64,000 bases of DNA, taken from contig CAINOB010000018.1 of NCBI GenBank assembly GCA_903851365.1, forward strand, positions 41,252 through 105,251, written 5' to 3'. A program made the position numbers and the translations under genes. The notes under the pieces were generated by a model, which searched no databases, had not been told where the DNA came from, and saw nothing but the letters and a program-made list of their open reading frames with translations. This document shows, one piece after another, positions 8,594-15,896 of the stretch. Position 1 is the stretch's first letter. The number at the start of each line of letters is the position of its first letter. The stretch comes from an uncultured Bacteroidota bacterium (lineage in GTDB: Bacteria; Bacteroidota; Bacteroidia; Bacteroidales; UBA12481).

Positions 8594-10849
8594 CTAAAGC
8601 GAGCCGATCATCAATTTACCTGTGACAGATTTATTTCCGGCAACCAAACGGTAGAAGTAAATCCCCGGTGTCAGGTTGCCTCTGGAGAATTCGATTTCAT
8701 GATGACCCAGTGTCATCTCCTCCTTGATAAGCGTGGCCTGGCATCTGCCGTTCAGGTCGTAAACCGATAAGTTTACATTGCTGCTCGACGGCAAATCGAA
8801 CCAGATAGTGGCATCAGTGGTAAATGGATTAGGGTAACAGCCCGAATCGAAAGCATTTATAGCAGGGGAATCATCGATACCGGTGGGATTGCAGGTTCTG
8901 AACTGCACACCATCGAGCCAGATAGTAAATCCGGAATCCCAGGTGTCGGCATGGAATTCGACATAATTTGTTTGAGCAAGATCCATGTTTCCGACGGTAC
9001 TCCTGACATATGAAGTATTGCCTTTCAGAGGGATCCTGTACTTTTTCCAGCTGTTTTTAGCATTATTAAGGAGCGATGTTGAGGCTGTGTACTTATAATA
9101 TCCACCGGTAAAATTGCCGACCCTGATGGTGAAGTTTTGAAATCCATATGCCGATTTATTGACCGTTTTCACCCAAAAGGTCAGCGTGTCGGAAGCCGAC
9201 AGGTTCCAGATGGCCAGTGAATCTTCACCAGGACGGTAGTTCATGGCAATATCGAATCCCAGTGGAGTATACAGCTTGACAGAGGAAGCGCCCACTTTTT
9301 TATCGGTATAATCAAACTCGAGAACTTCTGGCAAAAACAATCCGTAACCCTGATCACGATAAACGGTCCATACCGATGGACGCTCGGCCATGTCGCACGG
9401 GGGATCATAGGAGACTGCCGGTTCCGATCCGCGAACATAAGGCTGATAGTTTACATTGCCCGCTATCTTATTGTGAATCAGACTGTCAACATTCGGTATA
9501 AATGTATTATTAATGGCATTAACCGGATCGGTGGAGGTGTTCTGTATGAACCAGAAAGTCGGCGACTTGAATGTATTGCCGGTGAGGGTATCATTAAAGG
9601 ATTGCCCTTCGAGATAAATATCATTGTATTGATTGTAGTTGAACTGGTTTTCCTTGACAACCAGGTGCTCGGTATTTATTGCGCTGATCGCTTTTTCGTT
9701 ACCTTCCAGCACATTGCCTGTAATATTGTAGTCGTGTGAGAACTGTTGTCCGTAAGGCTCAATGACGCCGCCTTCCCAAAGTTCGAATCCCAGGGGGTTA
9801 CTCTTGATGCTATTGCTGACAAATTTGTTATTGTAACCGCGGTCAACGGCGATACCTGATTTAAAATTTCCGATAATCTGATTGTCGGCCACCAGTGAGT
9901 TAAAGCTATACCCGAGCCAGAACCCATAATCGCTGTAGTTGCAGCGGTTTCCGCGGTAAACGTTTCCGTCGGCAAAGGTGGCCTCAATCGCGTTGTGGGG
10001 CGAATAGGAGCAGTCGTTATATCCGAAATAATTATGGTTGGGCGTGCCCGAATATTCGTACTGCCCGAGAAATACACCGTCGCCGGAATAGGTGAGATCA
10101 TTATTGGTCACCACATTATCGTTTGATACGATCAGGAGGATGGCAGCACAGTCACTGGGATCAGTCTTGCGGTTTACGTGAGAACAATTATTGTGCGTTA
10201 TCGTGCAATTATTGGTGAAATTCATGCGGATTCCGAACCCGCAGTTCCAGTTCAGCAAGTTGTCGTGAATGGTCATGCTGTCGCATTCATACATGGCAAT
10301 TCCATCGTTTTGCTGAACCATTTGGTTTCCGAATAATTCAGAACCTGCACACCTCTGCATGAGCACGCCACCGCCAAGGGCCGCCGTGTAATCGGTCCAG
10401 ATGGAGATCCAGCCGAGTGTGTCTTTTTTGTTATAGGAGAAATTATTGTCATTAATTACCAGGTTGGATGACTGTCTGGCGGTCACAGCGTAATAGAAAT
10501 TTTTTACCGACGAAAAGTTCTTTATGGTGATATTCCGCGAGTTTTGGATATAAATCAGGTACCCTTCAAAACCGGTGCCGGTGACATTCACACTATCGCC
10601 ATCGATGGTAATATTTTCCTTGTCGACGATGCGGATAACGCCATCTTTAGCCATATCAGCGAAGGAATAGGTTCCGCTTTTTATCCTGATATTCGAATTC
10701 GATGCGATGTCCATGTTGTCGGTAAGAGAAACAACAGACTGGGATAATAGGGCAGAAGGGCAAAAGGGCAAGAGGGCAAAAAGGAAAGTAAAAAGGCTCA
10801 AGGCGCGAGGCGCAAGGCTCGGGCGAAGGTGAAAGCGGAGAAATTTCAT
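8594..10849 (-). CDS. Secreted right-handed beta-helix protein with T9SS sorting domain
   Basis: A 751-residue protein read from the ATG at 10847-10849. The centre (about residues 60-480) is a run of parallel beta-helix repeats with N/D-rich turns (ITIKNFSS, LVINDNNFS, CTITHNNCSH), as in NosD/pectate-lyase-type proteins. A jelly-roll carbohydrate-binding-like domain follows (about 500-660, FTIRVGNF ... FTIWLDGVQF). The C-terminus is a T9SS type A sorting domain (YPNPFTTDATI ... LTPGIYFYRL). The signal peptide is peculiar: it is encoded by the antisense strand of the family B heptamer repeat, giving LSLFTFLFALLPFCPSALL before SQSVV. An upstream in-frame ATG at 11017 would add 56 unconvincing residues from repeat D. 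The gene is convergent with the fusion gene, with no gap between the two stop codons. Its substrate is not evident. Confidence 0.82.
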   Translation of the reverse strand: MKFLRFHLRPSLAPRALSLFTFLFALLPFCPSALLSQSVVSLTDNMDIASNSNIRIKSGTYSFADMAKDGVIRIVDKENITIDGDSVNVTGTGFEGYLIYIQNSRNITIKNFSSVKNFYYAVTARQSSNLVINDNNFSYNKKDTLGWISIWTDYTAALGGGVLMQRCAGSELFGNQMVQQNDGIAMYECDSMTIHDNLLNWNCGFGIRMNFTNNCTITHNNCSHVNRKTDPSDCAAILLIVSNDNVVTNNDLTYSGDGVFLGQYEYSGTPNHNYFGYNDCSYSPHNAIEATFADGNVYRGNRCNYSDYGFWLGYSFNSLVADNQIIGNFKSGIAVDRGYNNKFVSNSIKSNPLGFELWEGGVIEPYGQQFSHDYNITGNVLEGNEKAISAINTEHLVVKENQFNYNQYNDIYLEGQSFNDTLTGNTFKSPTFWFIQNTSTDPVNAINNTFIPNVDSLIHNKIAGNVNYQPYVRGSEPAVSYDPPCDMAERPSVWTVYRDQGYGLFLPEVLEFDYTDKKVGASSVKLYTPLGFDIAMNYRPGEDSLAIWNLSASDTLTFWVKTVNKSAYGFQNFTIRVGNFTGGYYKYTASTSLLNNAKNSWKKYRIPLKGNTSYVRSTVGNMDLAQTNYVEFHADTWDSGFTIWLDGVQFRTCNPTGIDDSPAINAFDSGCYPNPFTTDATIWFDLPSSSNVNLSVYDLNGRCQATLIKEEMTLGHHEIEFSRGNLTPGIYFYRLVAGNKSVTGKLMIGSL
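10749..10830. repeat. Heptamer repeat, family B, overlapping a signal-peptide coding region
   Basis: About eleven degenerate purine-rich units (ggcaaaa, ggcagaa, ggcgcaa) on the plus strand. Read on the minus strand they encode the hydrophobic part of the signal peptide of the beta-helix protein. Confidence 0.8.
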
Positions 10850-10920
10850 AAGTCGGTAGTTTGACCCAAAGGTAGCAATTGAGGCCGAAAATGAAGTACT
10901 AGATTCCATTTCAGAATCTT

Positions 10921-10962
10921 CGACCCGACACCCGACACCCGATACCCGGCACCCGGTACCTG
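10921..10962. repeat. Heptamer repeat, family D (cgacacc-type)
   Basis: Six consecutive 7-nt units: cgaccc(ga), cgacacc, cgacacc, cgatacc, cggcacc, cggtacc. The same unit recurs inside coding sequence at 42791-42838, 47304-47325 and 49514-49556. Confidence 0.88.
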
Positions 10963-10974
10963 TTATTCTATTAT

Positions 10975-10982
10975 TATCTTTG
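10975..10982 (+). promoter_or_regulatory. Bacteroidota -7 promoter motif upstream of the AI-2E permease gene
   Basis: TATCTTTG matches the TAnnTTTG -7 consensus exactly and lies 17 bp before the ATG at 11000. No clear -33 TTTG is seen because family D repeats occupy that position. Confidence 0.5.
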
Positions 10983-10999
10983 TATAAAATCGAAGTAAA

Positions 11000-12052
11000 A
11001 TGAATAACACCATTCATCCATCAAAAATATACCAGTTCATACTGATTGGGGTGATTCTGCTGCTGGCATGGGTTCTATGGAAGCAGCTCAGCTTTCTTTT
11101 TCCATCGCTGCTTGGTGCTATTGCCCTATATATATTGCTTAAGGATCCGATGTTCTGGCTGATAAAGAAGAAAAACATGAAGGATTGGATTGCGGCGTTG
11201 CTGCTTATGGTAGCGACTATGGTAATCATTATTGTCCCGATGTGGTTTGTGATCAAGTTACTGATCCTAAAGATTGAGCCACTGCTGACCACTCCGGATT
11301 ATTTCACTGATATTTTTAAGCAGATCAATGTTTACCTGAATGATGAGATTGGTATAGATTTGATTACCCAGGATACCCTCATGAAAATTAGCGGCAGGCT
11401 CACGGAATTCGCCAGGCAGATTTTAAGTGGAACCCTGCGCCAGGTTGCCATTATTCTTTTCATGTATGTACTTCTTTTTTTCATCATGATCAACGGCCGC
11501 AGACTGGAGGTTTTCCTTCGTCGCAACCTGCCTTTCAGCCATGAAAACAGGGGTAAAGTGCTGAATGAAGTTACCCGGATGGTCAGGAGCAATGCCATCA
11601 CGATCCCGTTGGTAGCTATTTTGCAGGGAACCATTGCAATGATCGGATATTTCATTTTCGGTTTGCATGAGGCTCTGCTGCTGGGGGTGTTAACCATGAT
11701 TGCATCAATGGTCCCCGTGATTGGCGCGCTGATGGTGTATCTTCCGATCATCATTTATACACTAGCTACCGGACCGCTTATGCTGGGTATCGGATTGGCC
11801 CTGTGGTGTTTTATTCTCGTTGGGGCGGCTGATAATGTGGCGAGGTTCATGTTGCAGCGGAAATTGGCTGATGTGCATCCTATCATTACCATTCTTGGGG
11901 TAATTGTCGGGACTAAGTTGTTTGGGCTTATCGGATTGATATTCGGACCATTAATGATTACATTGTTTGTTGTATTGGTTAAGGTTTATTTTAATGAATT
12001 CGGTCATTTATCGACTCCGCGCAAACCCGTATCAGAAAAGAAAACAACCTAA
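11000..12052 (+). CDS. AI-2E family transporter (permease)
   Basis: A 350-residue integral membrane protein of the AI-2E/YdgG/PerM family (PF01594). It has paired N-terminal membrane helices, a central soluble stretch (about 95-150), and the conserved C-terminal membrane block (GLHEALLLGVLTMIASMVPVIGA ... FGLIGLIFGPLMITL). Family members export small signalling molecules or act as Na+/H+ antiporters, so the substrate cannot be assigned. The gene is followed after 11 bp by the TfoX-N gene and then the esterase gene, so it probably heads a short operon driven from the -7 motif at 10975. Confidence 0.88.
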   Translation: MNNTIHPSKIYQFILIGVILLLAWVLWKQLSFLFPSLLGAIALYILLKDPMFWLIKKKNMKDWIAALLLMVATMVIIIVPMWFVIKLLILKIEPLLTTPDYFTDIFKQINVYLNDEIGIDLITQDTLMKISGRLTEFARQILSGTLRQVAIILFMYVLLFFIMINGRRLEVFLRRNLPFSHENRGKVLNEVTRMVRSNAITIPLVAILQGTIAMIGYFIFGLHEALLLGVLTMIASMVPVIGALMVYLPIIIYTLATGPLMLGIGLALWCFILVGAADNVARFMLQRKLADVHPIITILGVIVGTKLFGLIGLIFGPLMITLFVVLVKVYFNEFGHLSTPRKPVSEKKTT

Positions 12053-12063
12053 AATATTCTATT

Positions 12064-12402
12064 ATGGCCTACGATGAATTTCTGGCAGAGAGAATCCAGC
12101 GGGTTTACGAAGAAAAACGAATGCCATACATCGCCAAAAGGATGTTTGGCGGAATCTGTTTTCTTGTCGATGATAAAATGTGCGCTGGCGTGCTGAAGCA
12201 GGACCTGATGGTTCGTATCGACCCTCAGATCAATGAGGAACAGCTCAGCAAGCCGGGTGCACGTCCAATGGATTTTACCGGCAAATCGATGAAGGGATTT
12301 ATCCTGGTTGATCCGGTAAATATCGATATGGATGAGGATCTGGAGTATTGGCTAAATCTCGCACTCGAGTTTAATCCAAGAGCAAAAGCAAGTAAAAAGT
12401 AA
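12064..12402 (+). CDS. TfoX N-terminal domain protein
   Basis: A 112-residue single-domain protein matching the TfoX N-terminal domain (PF04993). Visible features are the early KRMFGGICFLVDDKMCAGV stretch, the MVRIDP strand, and the RPMDFTGKSMKGFILVDP segment. The C-terminal TfoX domain of the proteobacterial competence regulator is absent. Such short proteins are common in Bacteroidota and their role is unknown; a competence role should not be assumed. It lies tightly between the AI-2E permease gene (11 bp) and the esterase gene (2 bp). Confidence 0.85.
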   Translation: MAYDEFLAERIQRVYEEKRMPYIAKRMFGGICFLVDDKMCAGVLKQDLMVRIDPQINEEQLSKPGARPMDFTGKSMKGFILVDPVNIDMDEDLEYWLNLALEFNPRAKASKK

Positions 12403-12404
12403 TT

Positions 12405-13640
12405 ATGAAATTTACAATTTCCAATACCTGTATGGGCTTGCTTTTTGTGGCAGCCCTGCTGCCGGCTATCCTGGTGCAACCTGTTTTCAGTCAGCAACCG
12501 GTATATCCTTATAAAAGTTTCCATGATTTCCGCTCAGCTTTGGATCGAATCACTAATATTTCAGATAATGCCGACCGGAATAAGCAAGTGGATGAGCTGT
12601 GGAATAAGCTTAAGTCGGATAATCAGATTCCTTTCCGTCTAGGCGATTCAGTGGCTTTCCTCTATTGGGGTGATGCTAAAAAAGTTTCCTGGTCGGGCGA
12701 TTTCAGCGGATGGAATCCGGATCAGCCCGAATATACAGGCATACGATCCGGTCAGTCGGATATCTGGATAGCCACACAAAAGTTTCCTCCGGATGCACGG
12801 CTCGACTATAAAATTGTGGTCGATGGAAATTGGATTCTCGATCCCGACAATCCTTCCCGTCAGATGAGCGGCATGGGCCCGAATTCAGAGCTGCATATGC
12901 CCGGGTGGAAATTCCCTGACGACACGGAATTGGGCAAAGATGTAATCCGGGGCAGCCTGTCGGATAATATCCTGATAAAAAGTGAGAAACTGGGTTATAG
13001 TATTAATTATAAGATTTATACACCATATAATTATGTCAAATGCGAAAATCTGCCGGTTGTTTACGTGACGGATGGACATGAGTATGCCGATGATGAAAAA
13101 GGGGCATTGCTGACCATATTGGACAACCTGATATATGCCGGGGAGATAAAGCCGGTAATGGCAGTTTTCATTGATCCAAGGGAGCCGGGAAATGATAAAA
13201 ATAACCGGAGGATGCAGGAATATGTTTGCAACCAGAAATTCGCTGATTTCGTAGGCGATGAGTTGATTCCGCTGATCGATCATTCTTATAAAACGCATGC
13301 CTGTCCTGATGACCGGATGATCCTCGGGACTTCTTTGGGAGGCATGAACTCAGCCTGGTTCGGAGCTGTCAGGTTAAAGGATTTTCATTTACTGGGGATC
13401 AATTCACCGGCTTTCAATCCACAGGTGCTGGCGAAATTCGGCAGTGTGGATTGGTTCCCATTTCGGGTTTACATGACTACCGGAGTGATTCATGATACAC
13501 AGAAACAGGCCCTGGAAATGAAGGAAATTCTCGAGAAAAATAAGGTTGATTTTGTTTATAAAGAGGTGAACGAGGGCCATTCATGGGGGAACTGGCGCGC
13601 GCTGCTGGCCGATATGCTGAGGTGGTTTTTTCCGATGTAA
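12405..13640 (+). CDS. Secreted esterase, enterochelin-esterase-like, with N-terminal CBM48-like domain
   Basis: A 411-residue exported alpha/beta hydrolase. A signal peptide occupies residues 1-30 (hydrophobic core LLFVAALLPAILV, end VFSQ). Residues of about 75-165 form an immunoglobulin-like early-set domain (VSWSGDFSGWNPD, DYKIVVDGNWILDPDNP) like the CBM48/isoamylase N-domain found in Fes/feruloyl esterases. The rest is a putative esterase domain (PF00756) with nucleophile Ser about residue 310 in GTSLGGM and His about 391 in EGHSWGNW. Related enzymes cut acyl or feruloyl esters from polysaccharides or siderophore lactones. No siderophore genes are nearby, so a carbohydrate ester is the more likely target (inference). 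Confidence 0.85.
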   Translation: MKFTISNTCMGLLFVAALLPAILVQPVFSQQPVYPYKSFHDFRSALDRITNISDNADRNKQVDELWNKLKSDNQIPFRLGDSVAFLYWGDAKKVSWSGDFSGWNPDQPEYTGIRSGQSDIWIATQKFPPDARLDYKIVVDGNWILDPDNPSRQMSGMGPNSELHMPGWKFPDDTELGKDVIRGSLSDNILIKSEKLGYSINYKIYTPYNYVKCENLPVVYVTDGHEYADDEKGALLTILDNLIYAGEIKPVMAVFIDPREPGNDKNNRRMQEYVCNQKFADFVGDELIPLIDHSYKTHACPDDRMILGTSLGGMNSAWFGAVRLKDFHLLGINSPAFNPQVLAKFGSVDWFPFRVYMTTGVIHDTQKQALEMKEILEKNKVDFVYKEVNEGHSWGNWRALLADMLRWFFPM

Positions 13641-14144
13641 TCAGAACGCCCAGAAATTATTATCCATCCAAACTTTTTCCCTGAGCTCCTGATCGAGCTG
13701 AAAAAGAATTTTGTGGTGACCGCGTTCCCACTCAGCCAGCCATTGATAAAACTCTTTCTCATCAGGGTCAGTTGCATTTTTTGCACGTTCTGAATAAACA
13801 TTAATTGCCCGGTTTTCCATGTCAATGGCCAGAGAGATAGCCGCAGCCTCATAGCTGACTGCCGAAACCCTGTCGGAAATTGTTTTAGTGATTACTTTCT
13901 CCGTTACCGAATAAGTGCCCTGGTCAATGCCCGGTACAAAATTGAATTTTCCCTTTTTCTCGAAGTGGACATATTGCTCCTCCAGAAATTTTATATGTTC
14001 ATTTTCCTCGTTGGTCATGATCTGAAAAATACTTTTCACATCAGGATCCTTGGAGTTTTCGGCAGCGTTTGCATAAAAGACTTTGCCCCGTTTTTCCAAT
14101 AAAATGCCTTGCTTGAGGATTTCGAGGGTGGTATTTTGATTCAT
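13641..14144 (-). CDS. Rubrerythrin-like / ferritin-like diiron protein
   Basis: A 167-residue four-helix-bundle protein. The diiron ligands are visible as the paired motifs LLEKRGK (Glu), EENEH (ExxH), then IDMENRAINVYSERA and EWERGHH (ExxH) in the second half. The C-terminal rubredoxin domain of classical rubrerythrin is missing. Such proteins reduce peroxide or store iron in anaerobes and microaerophiles. The gene is convergent with the esterase gene, with no gap. It is divergent from the fucosidase gene, with only 71 bp for both promoters. Confidence 0.85.
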   Translation of the reverse strand: MNQNTTLEILKQGILLEKRGKVFYANAAENSKDPDVKSIFQIMTNEENEHIKFLEEQYVHFEKKGKFNFVPGIDQGTYSVTEKVITKTISDRVSAVSYEAAAISLAIDMENRAINVYSERAKNATDPDEKEFYQWLAEWERGHHKILFQLDQELREKVWMDNNFWAF

Positions 14145-14215
14145 GGTAATCCTTATAAATGTTGATCTAAATTAATCAATTTTTGGATATATTTTTAGGC
14201 TCAAATCCTTGAGGA

Positions 14216-15532
14216 ATGAGAAAGACCAAATTGCTTTTCTTGCTTTTAACAATGACCTGCACATCACTGTTTTCGCAATCGGCAGCTGTGCAGGAAGTGC
14301 CCGTTCCATCGCCGGCTCAACTGAGATATCAGCAATATGAACAAATTATGTTCCTGTGCCTCGATCCCTGCACCTGGCAGGGCCGGGAGTATGATGACCA
14401 TTCCATGCCTCTTAACAAGATCAACCCGTCCAAACTTAATACCGATCAGTGGTGCGTGGTTGCAAGGCTTTGGGGTGCCCGGCTGATCCTATTTGTTGCC
14501 AAGCATACCGGAGGATTTTGTTGGTGGAATACCCAAACATCGGATTACGGGGTGCGGAATATCCCCTGGAGAAATGGCAAAGGCGATGTGCTCGCTGACT
14601 TGTCGGCGTCGTGTAAGAAATACGGTCTGGGCTTAGGAATCTATGTTTCTCCAAGCGACGATAAATGGGGCTCAGGAATGGGCAGCGGAGGCAAAACCAC
14701 CGATTCTGCAAAACAGGAAGGATATAGCAAGGTTTTCAGGCAGCAGATGACAGAAGTGCTCAGCAATTATGGCCCGATACAGGAAGTTTGGTTTGATGGC
14801 AGCTGCGTGATTGAGGTATCTGATATCCTGATAAAATATGCATCCGATGCCGTAATATTGCAGGGGCCGATGGCGAACATCCGCTGGGTGGGAAATGAGG
14901 ATGGCATTGCCCCGTATCCCAACTGGTATACAGTTAAGAAATCTGATTTGATCACCGGTGTCTCAACTTCAGCACATTCCGATCCTGATGGTGATGCCTA
15001 CGCCCCCGTTGAAATGGATGTACCTCTGCTTAAAGTCAACGGACATAAATGGTTCTGGGCTCCGGGCACTGACAGCATGCTCCCGAAAACTGCGGATCTT
15101 ATGGCTTTGTACAACCAATCGGTTGGAAGGGGAGGGGTGCTTCTGTTGAATGCAACACCTGATGTAACCGGACTGATTCCGGATTCGCATGTAAAGATAT
15201 ACCGGGATTTTGGACACGCGATCCGCGAGCGTTTCGGCAATCCGGTAATCGCAAAGAGATTTATGACCGGCAGTTTGTTGACCCTCACTTTTGATGCCCC
15301 GACAACGATCAGGGAGGTGGTAATTAAGGAAAATATCGCAAAAGGACAGAGAATCAGAAAATTTGTATTAGAAGGCCTGGTTGGCGAAAATTGGGAGAAG
15401 ATCAGGGAAGGAAGCTCTGTGGGAGAAAAACGGATCGAATCGTTCGATAATTTAACGATCAGCGGTTTGCGGCTCACCATCGCCGAATCCATTGGCGCAG
15501 CTGGGATTGCGGGGTTTACCGCATATAAATAA
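14216..15532 (+). CDS. Alpha-L-fucosidase, GH29 family, with C-terminal F5/8-type domain
   Basis: A 438-residue exported glycosidase. The signal peptide is MRKTKLLFLLLTMTCTSLFSQ. The catalytic TIM barrel has the GH29 hallmarks AKHTGGFCWWNT (about 102-113) and EVWFDGSC with nucleophile Asp194. Glycine-rich SPSDDKWGSG lies between them. The last roughly 90 residues (from TGSLLTLTFDAPTTIREVV) look like a discoidin/F5-8 type C carbohydrate-binding domain. It removes terminal alpha-L-fucose in the periplasm or at the surface. No SusC/SusD pair lies within the window, so this is not part of a classical PUL here. Confidence 0.88.
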   Translation: MRKTKLLFLLLTMTCTSLFSQSAAVQEVPVPSPAQLRYQQYEQIMFLCLDPCTWQGREYDDHSMPLNKINPSKLNTDQWCVVARLWGARLILFVAKHTGGFCWWNTQTSDYGVRNIPWRNGKGDVLADLSASCKKYGLGLGIYVSPSDDKWGSGMGSGGKTTDSAKQEGYSKVFRQQMTEVLSNYGPIQEVWFDGSCVIEVSDILIKYASDAVILQGPMANIRWVGNEDGIAPYPNWYTVKKSDLITGVSTSAHSDPDGDAYAPVEMDVPLLKVNGHKWFWAPGTDSMLPKTADLMALYNQSVGRGGVLLLNATPDVTGLIPDSHVKIYRDFGHAIRERFGNPVIAKRFMTGSLLTLTFDAPTTIREVVIKENIAKGQRIRKFVLEGLVGENWEKIREGSSVGEKRIESFDNLTISGLRLTIAESIGAAGIAGFTAYK

Positions 15533-15536
15533 CGCC

Positions 15537-15574
15537 CCAATGTGCTAATGTGCTAATTTGCTAATGTGCAAATG
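15537..15574. repeat. Octamer repeat, family A
   Basis: About four and a half 8-nt units (ccaatgtg, ctaatgtg, ctaatttg, ctaatgtg) just after the fucosidase stop. Confidence 0.8.
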
Positions 15575-15590
15575 AAATAACTCAAGCTCA

Positions 15591-15716
15591 ATGAGATTTT
15601 ATAGAATTGCCTCTTTTCTTTTGATTTTTTCGATTCTTTCCTTCAATGCATTCCCACAGAGTTTGGTGAAGCCTTTGGAGGTGATTTCGGAGATTGGGGT
15701 GTATGATGAAAGATAA
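15591..15716 (+). pseudogene. Truncated secreted-protein remnant (41 codons, signal peptide only)
   Basis: A short open frame encodes a convincing signal peptide (basic MRFYR, hydrophobic core IASFLLIFSILSF, end NAFPQ), followed by only about 20 residues before a TAA. The signal peptide suggests it is the 5' end of an exported protein gene whose body has been lost. It could instead be a genuine small exported peptide. No family can be named. Confidence 0.4.
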
Positions 15717-15780
15717 AGCCCCAAGGCCAGTGTTGAGTTTTGAAATTACAAAATCAAGTTTGCCTCGATTCATCTGCTTA

Positions 15781-15835
15781 GTTTCGTGGTTAGGGACGGG
15801 GTTCCCGCTTTCGCGGGAATGACAACACTATCGAG
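15781..15835 (-). repeat. Palindromic element F, minus orientation
   Basis: The hairpin TCCCGC-GAAA-GCGGGA (as read on the minus strand) is flanked by the shared sequences cgatag-gttgtca and accccgtccctaaccacgaa. The same ~50-nt element is found at 41207, 58779, 59956 and 63083. Confidence 0.8.
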
Positions 15836-15896
15836 GGTTACCTGGTTTCGGACTTTCAGAATTCAAAACTGGCCTTCGAATCTCATCATTTCGCCC

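Larger units (their letters stand above)
15533..15896. other. Intergenic region with repeats and a gene remnant
   Basis: This 364-bp gap holds a family A octamer array (15537-15574), a short truncated reading frame (15591-15716), and one minus-oriented copy of the palindromic element F (15781-15835). The remaining roughly 60 bp before the M1 peptidase stop show nothing recognisable. Confidence 0.7.

Noticed and set aside
10850-11017. Longer N-terminus of the beta-helix protein
   Set aside because: The added 56 residues come partly from family D repeats and would bury the signal peptide.
12064-12402. Assignment as the competence regulator TfoX
   Set aside because: Only the N-terminal domain is present; such short proteins have no shown competence role.
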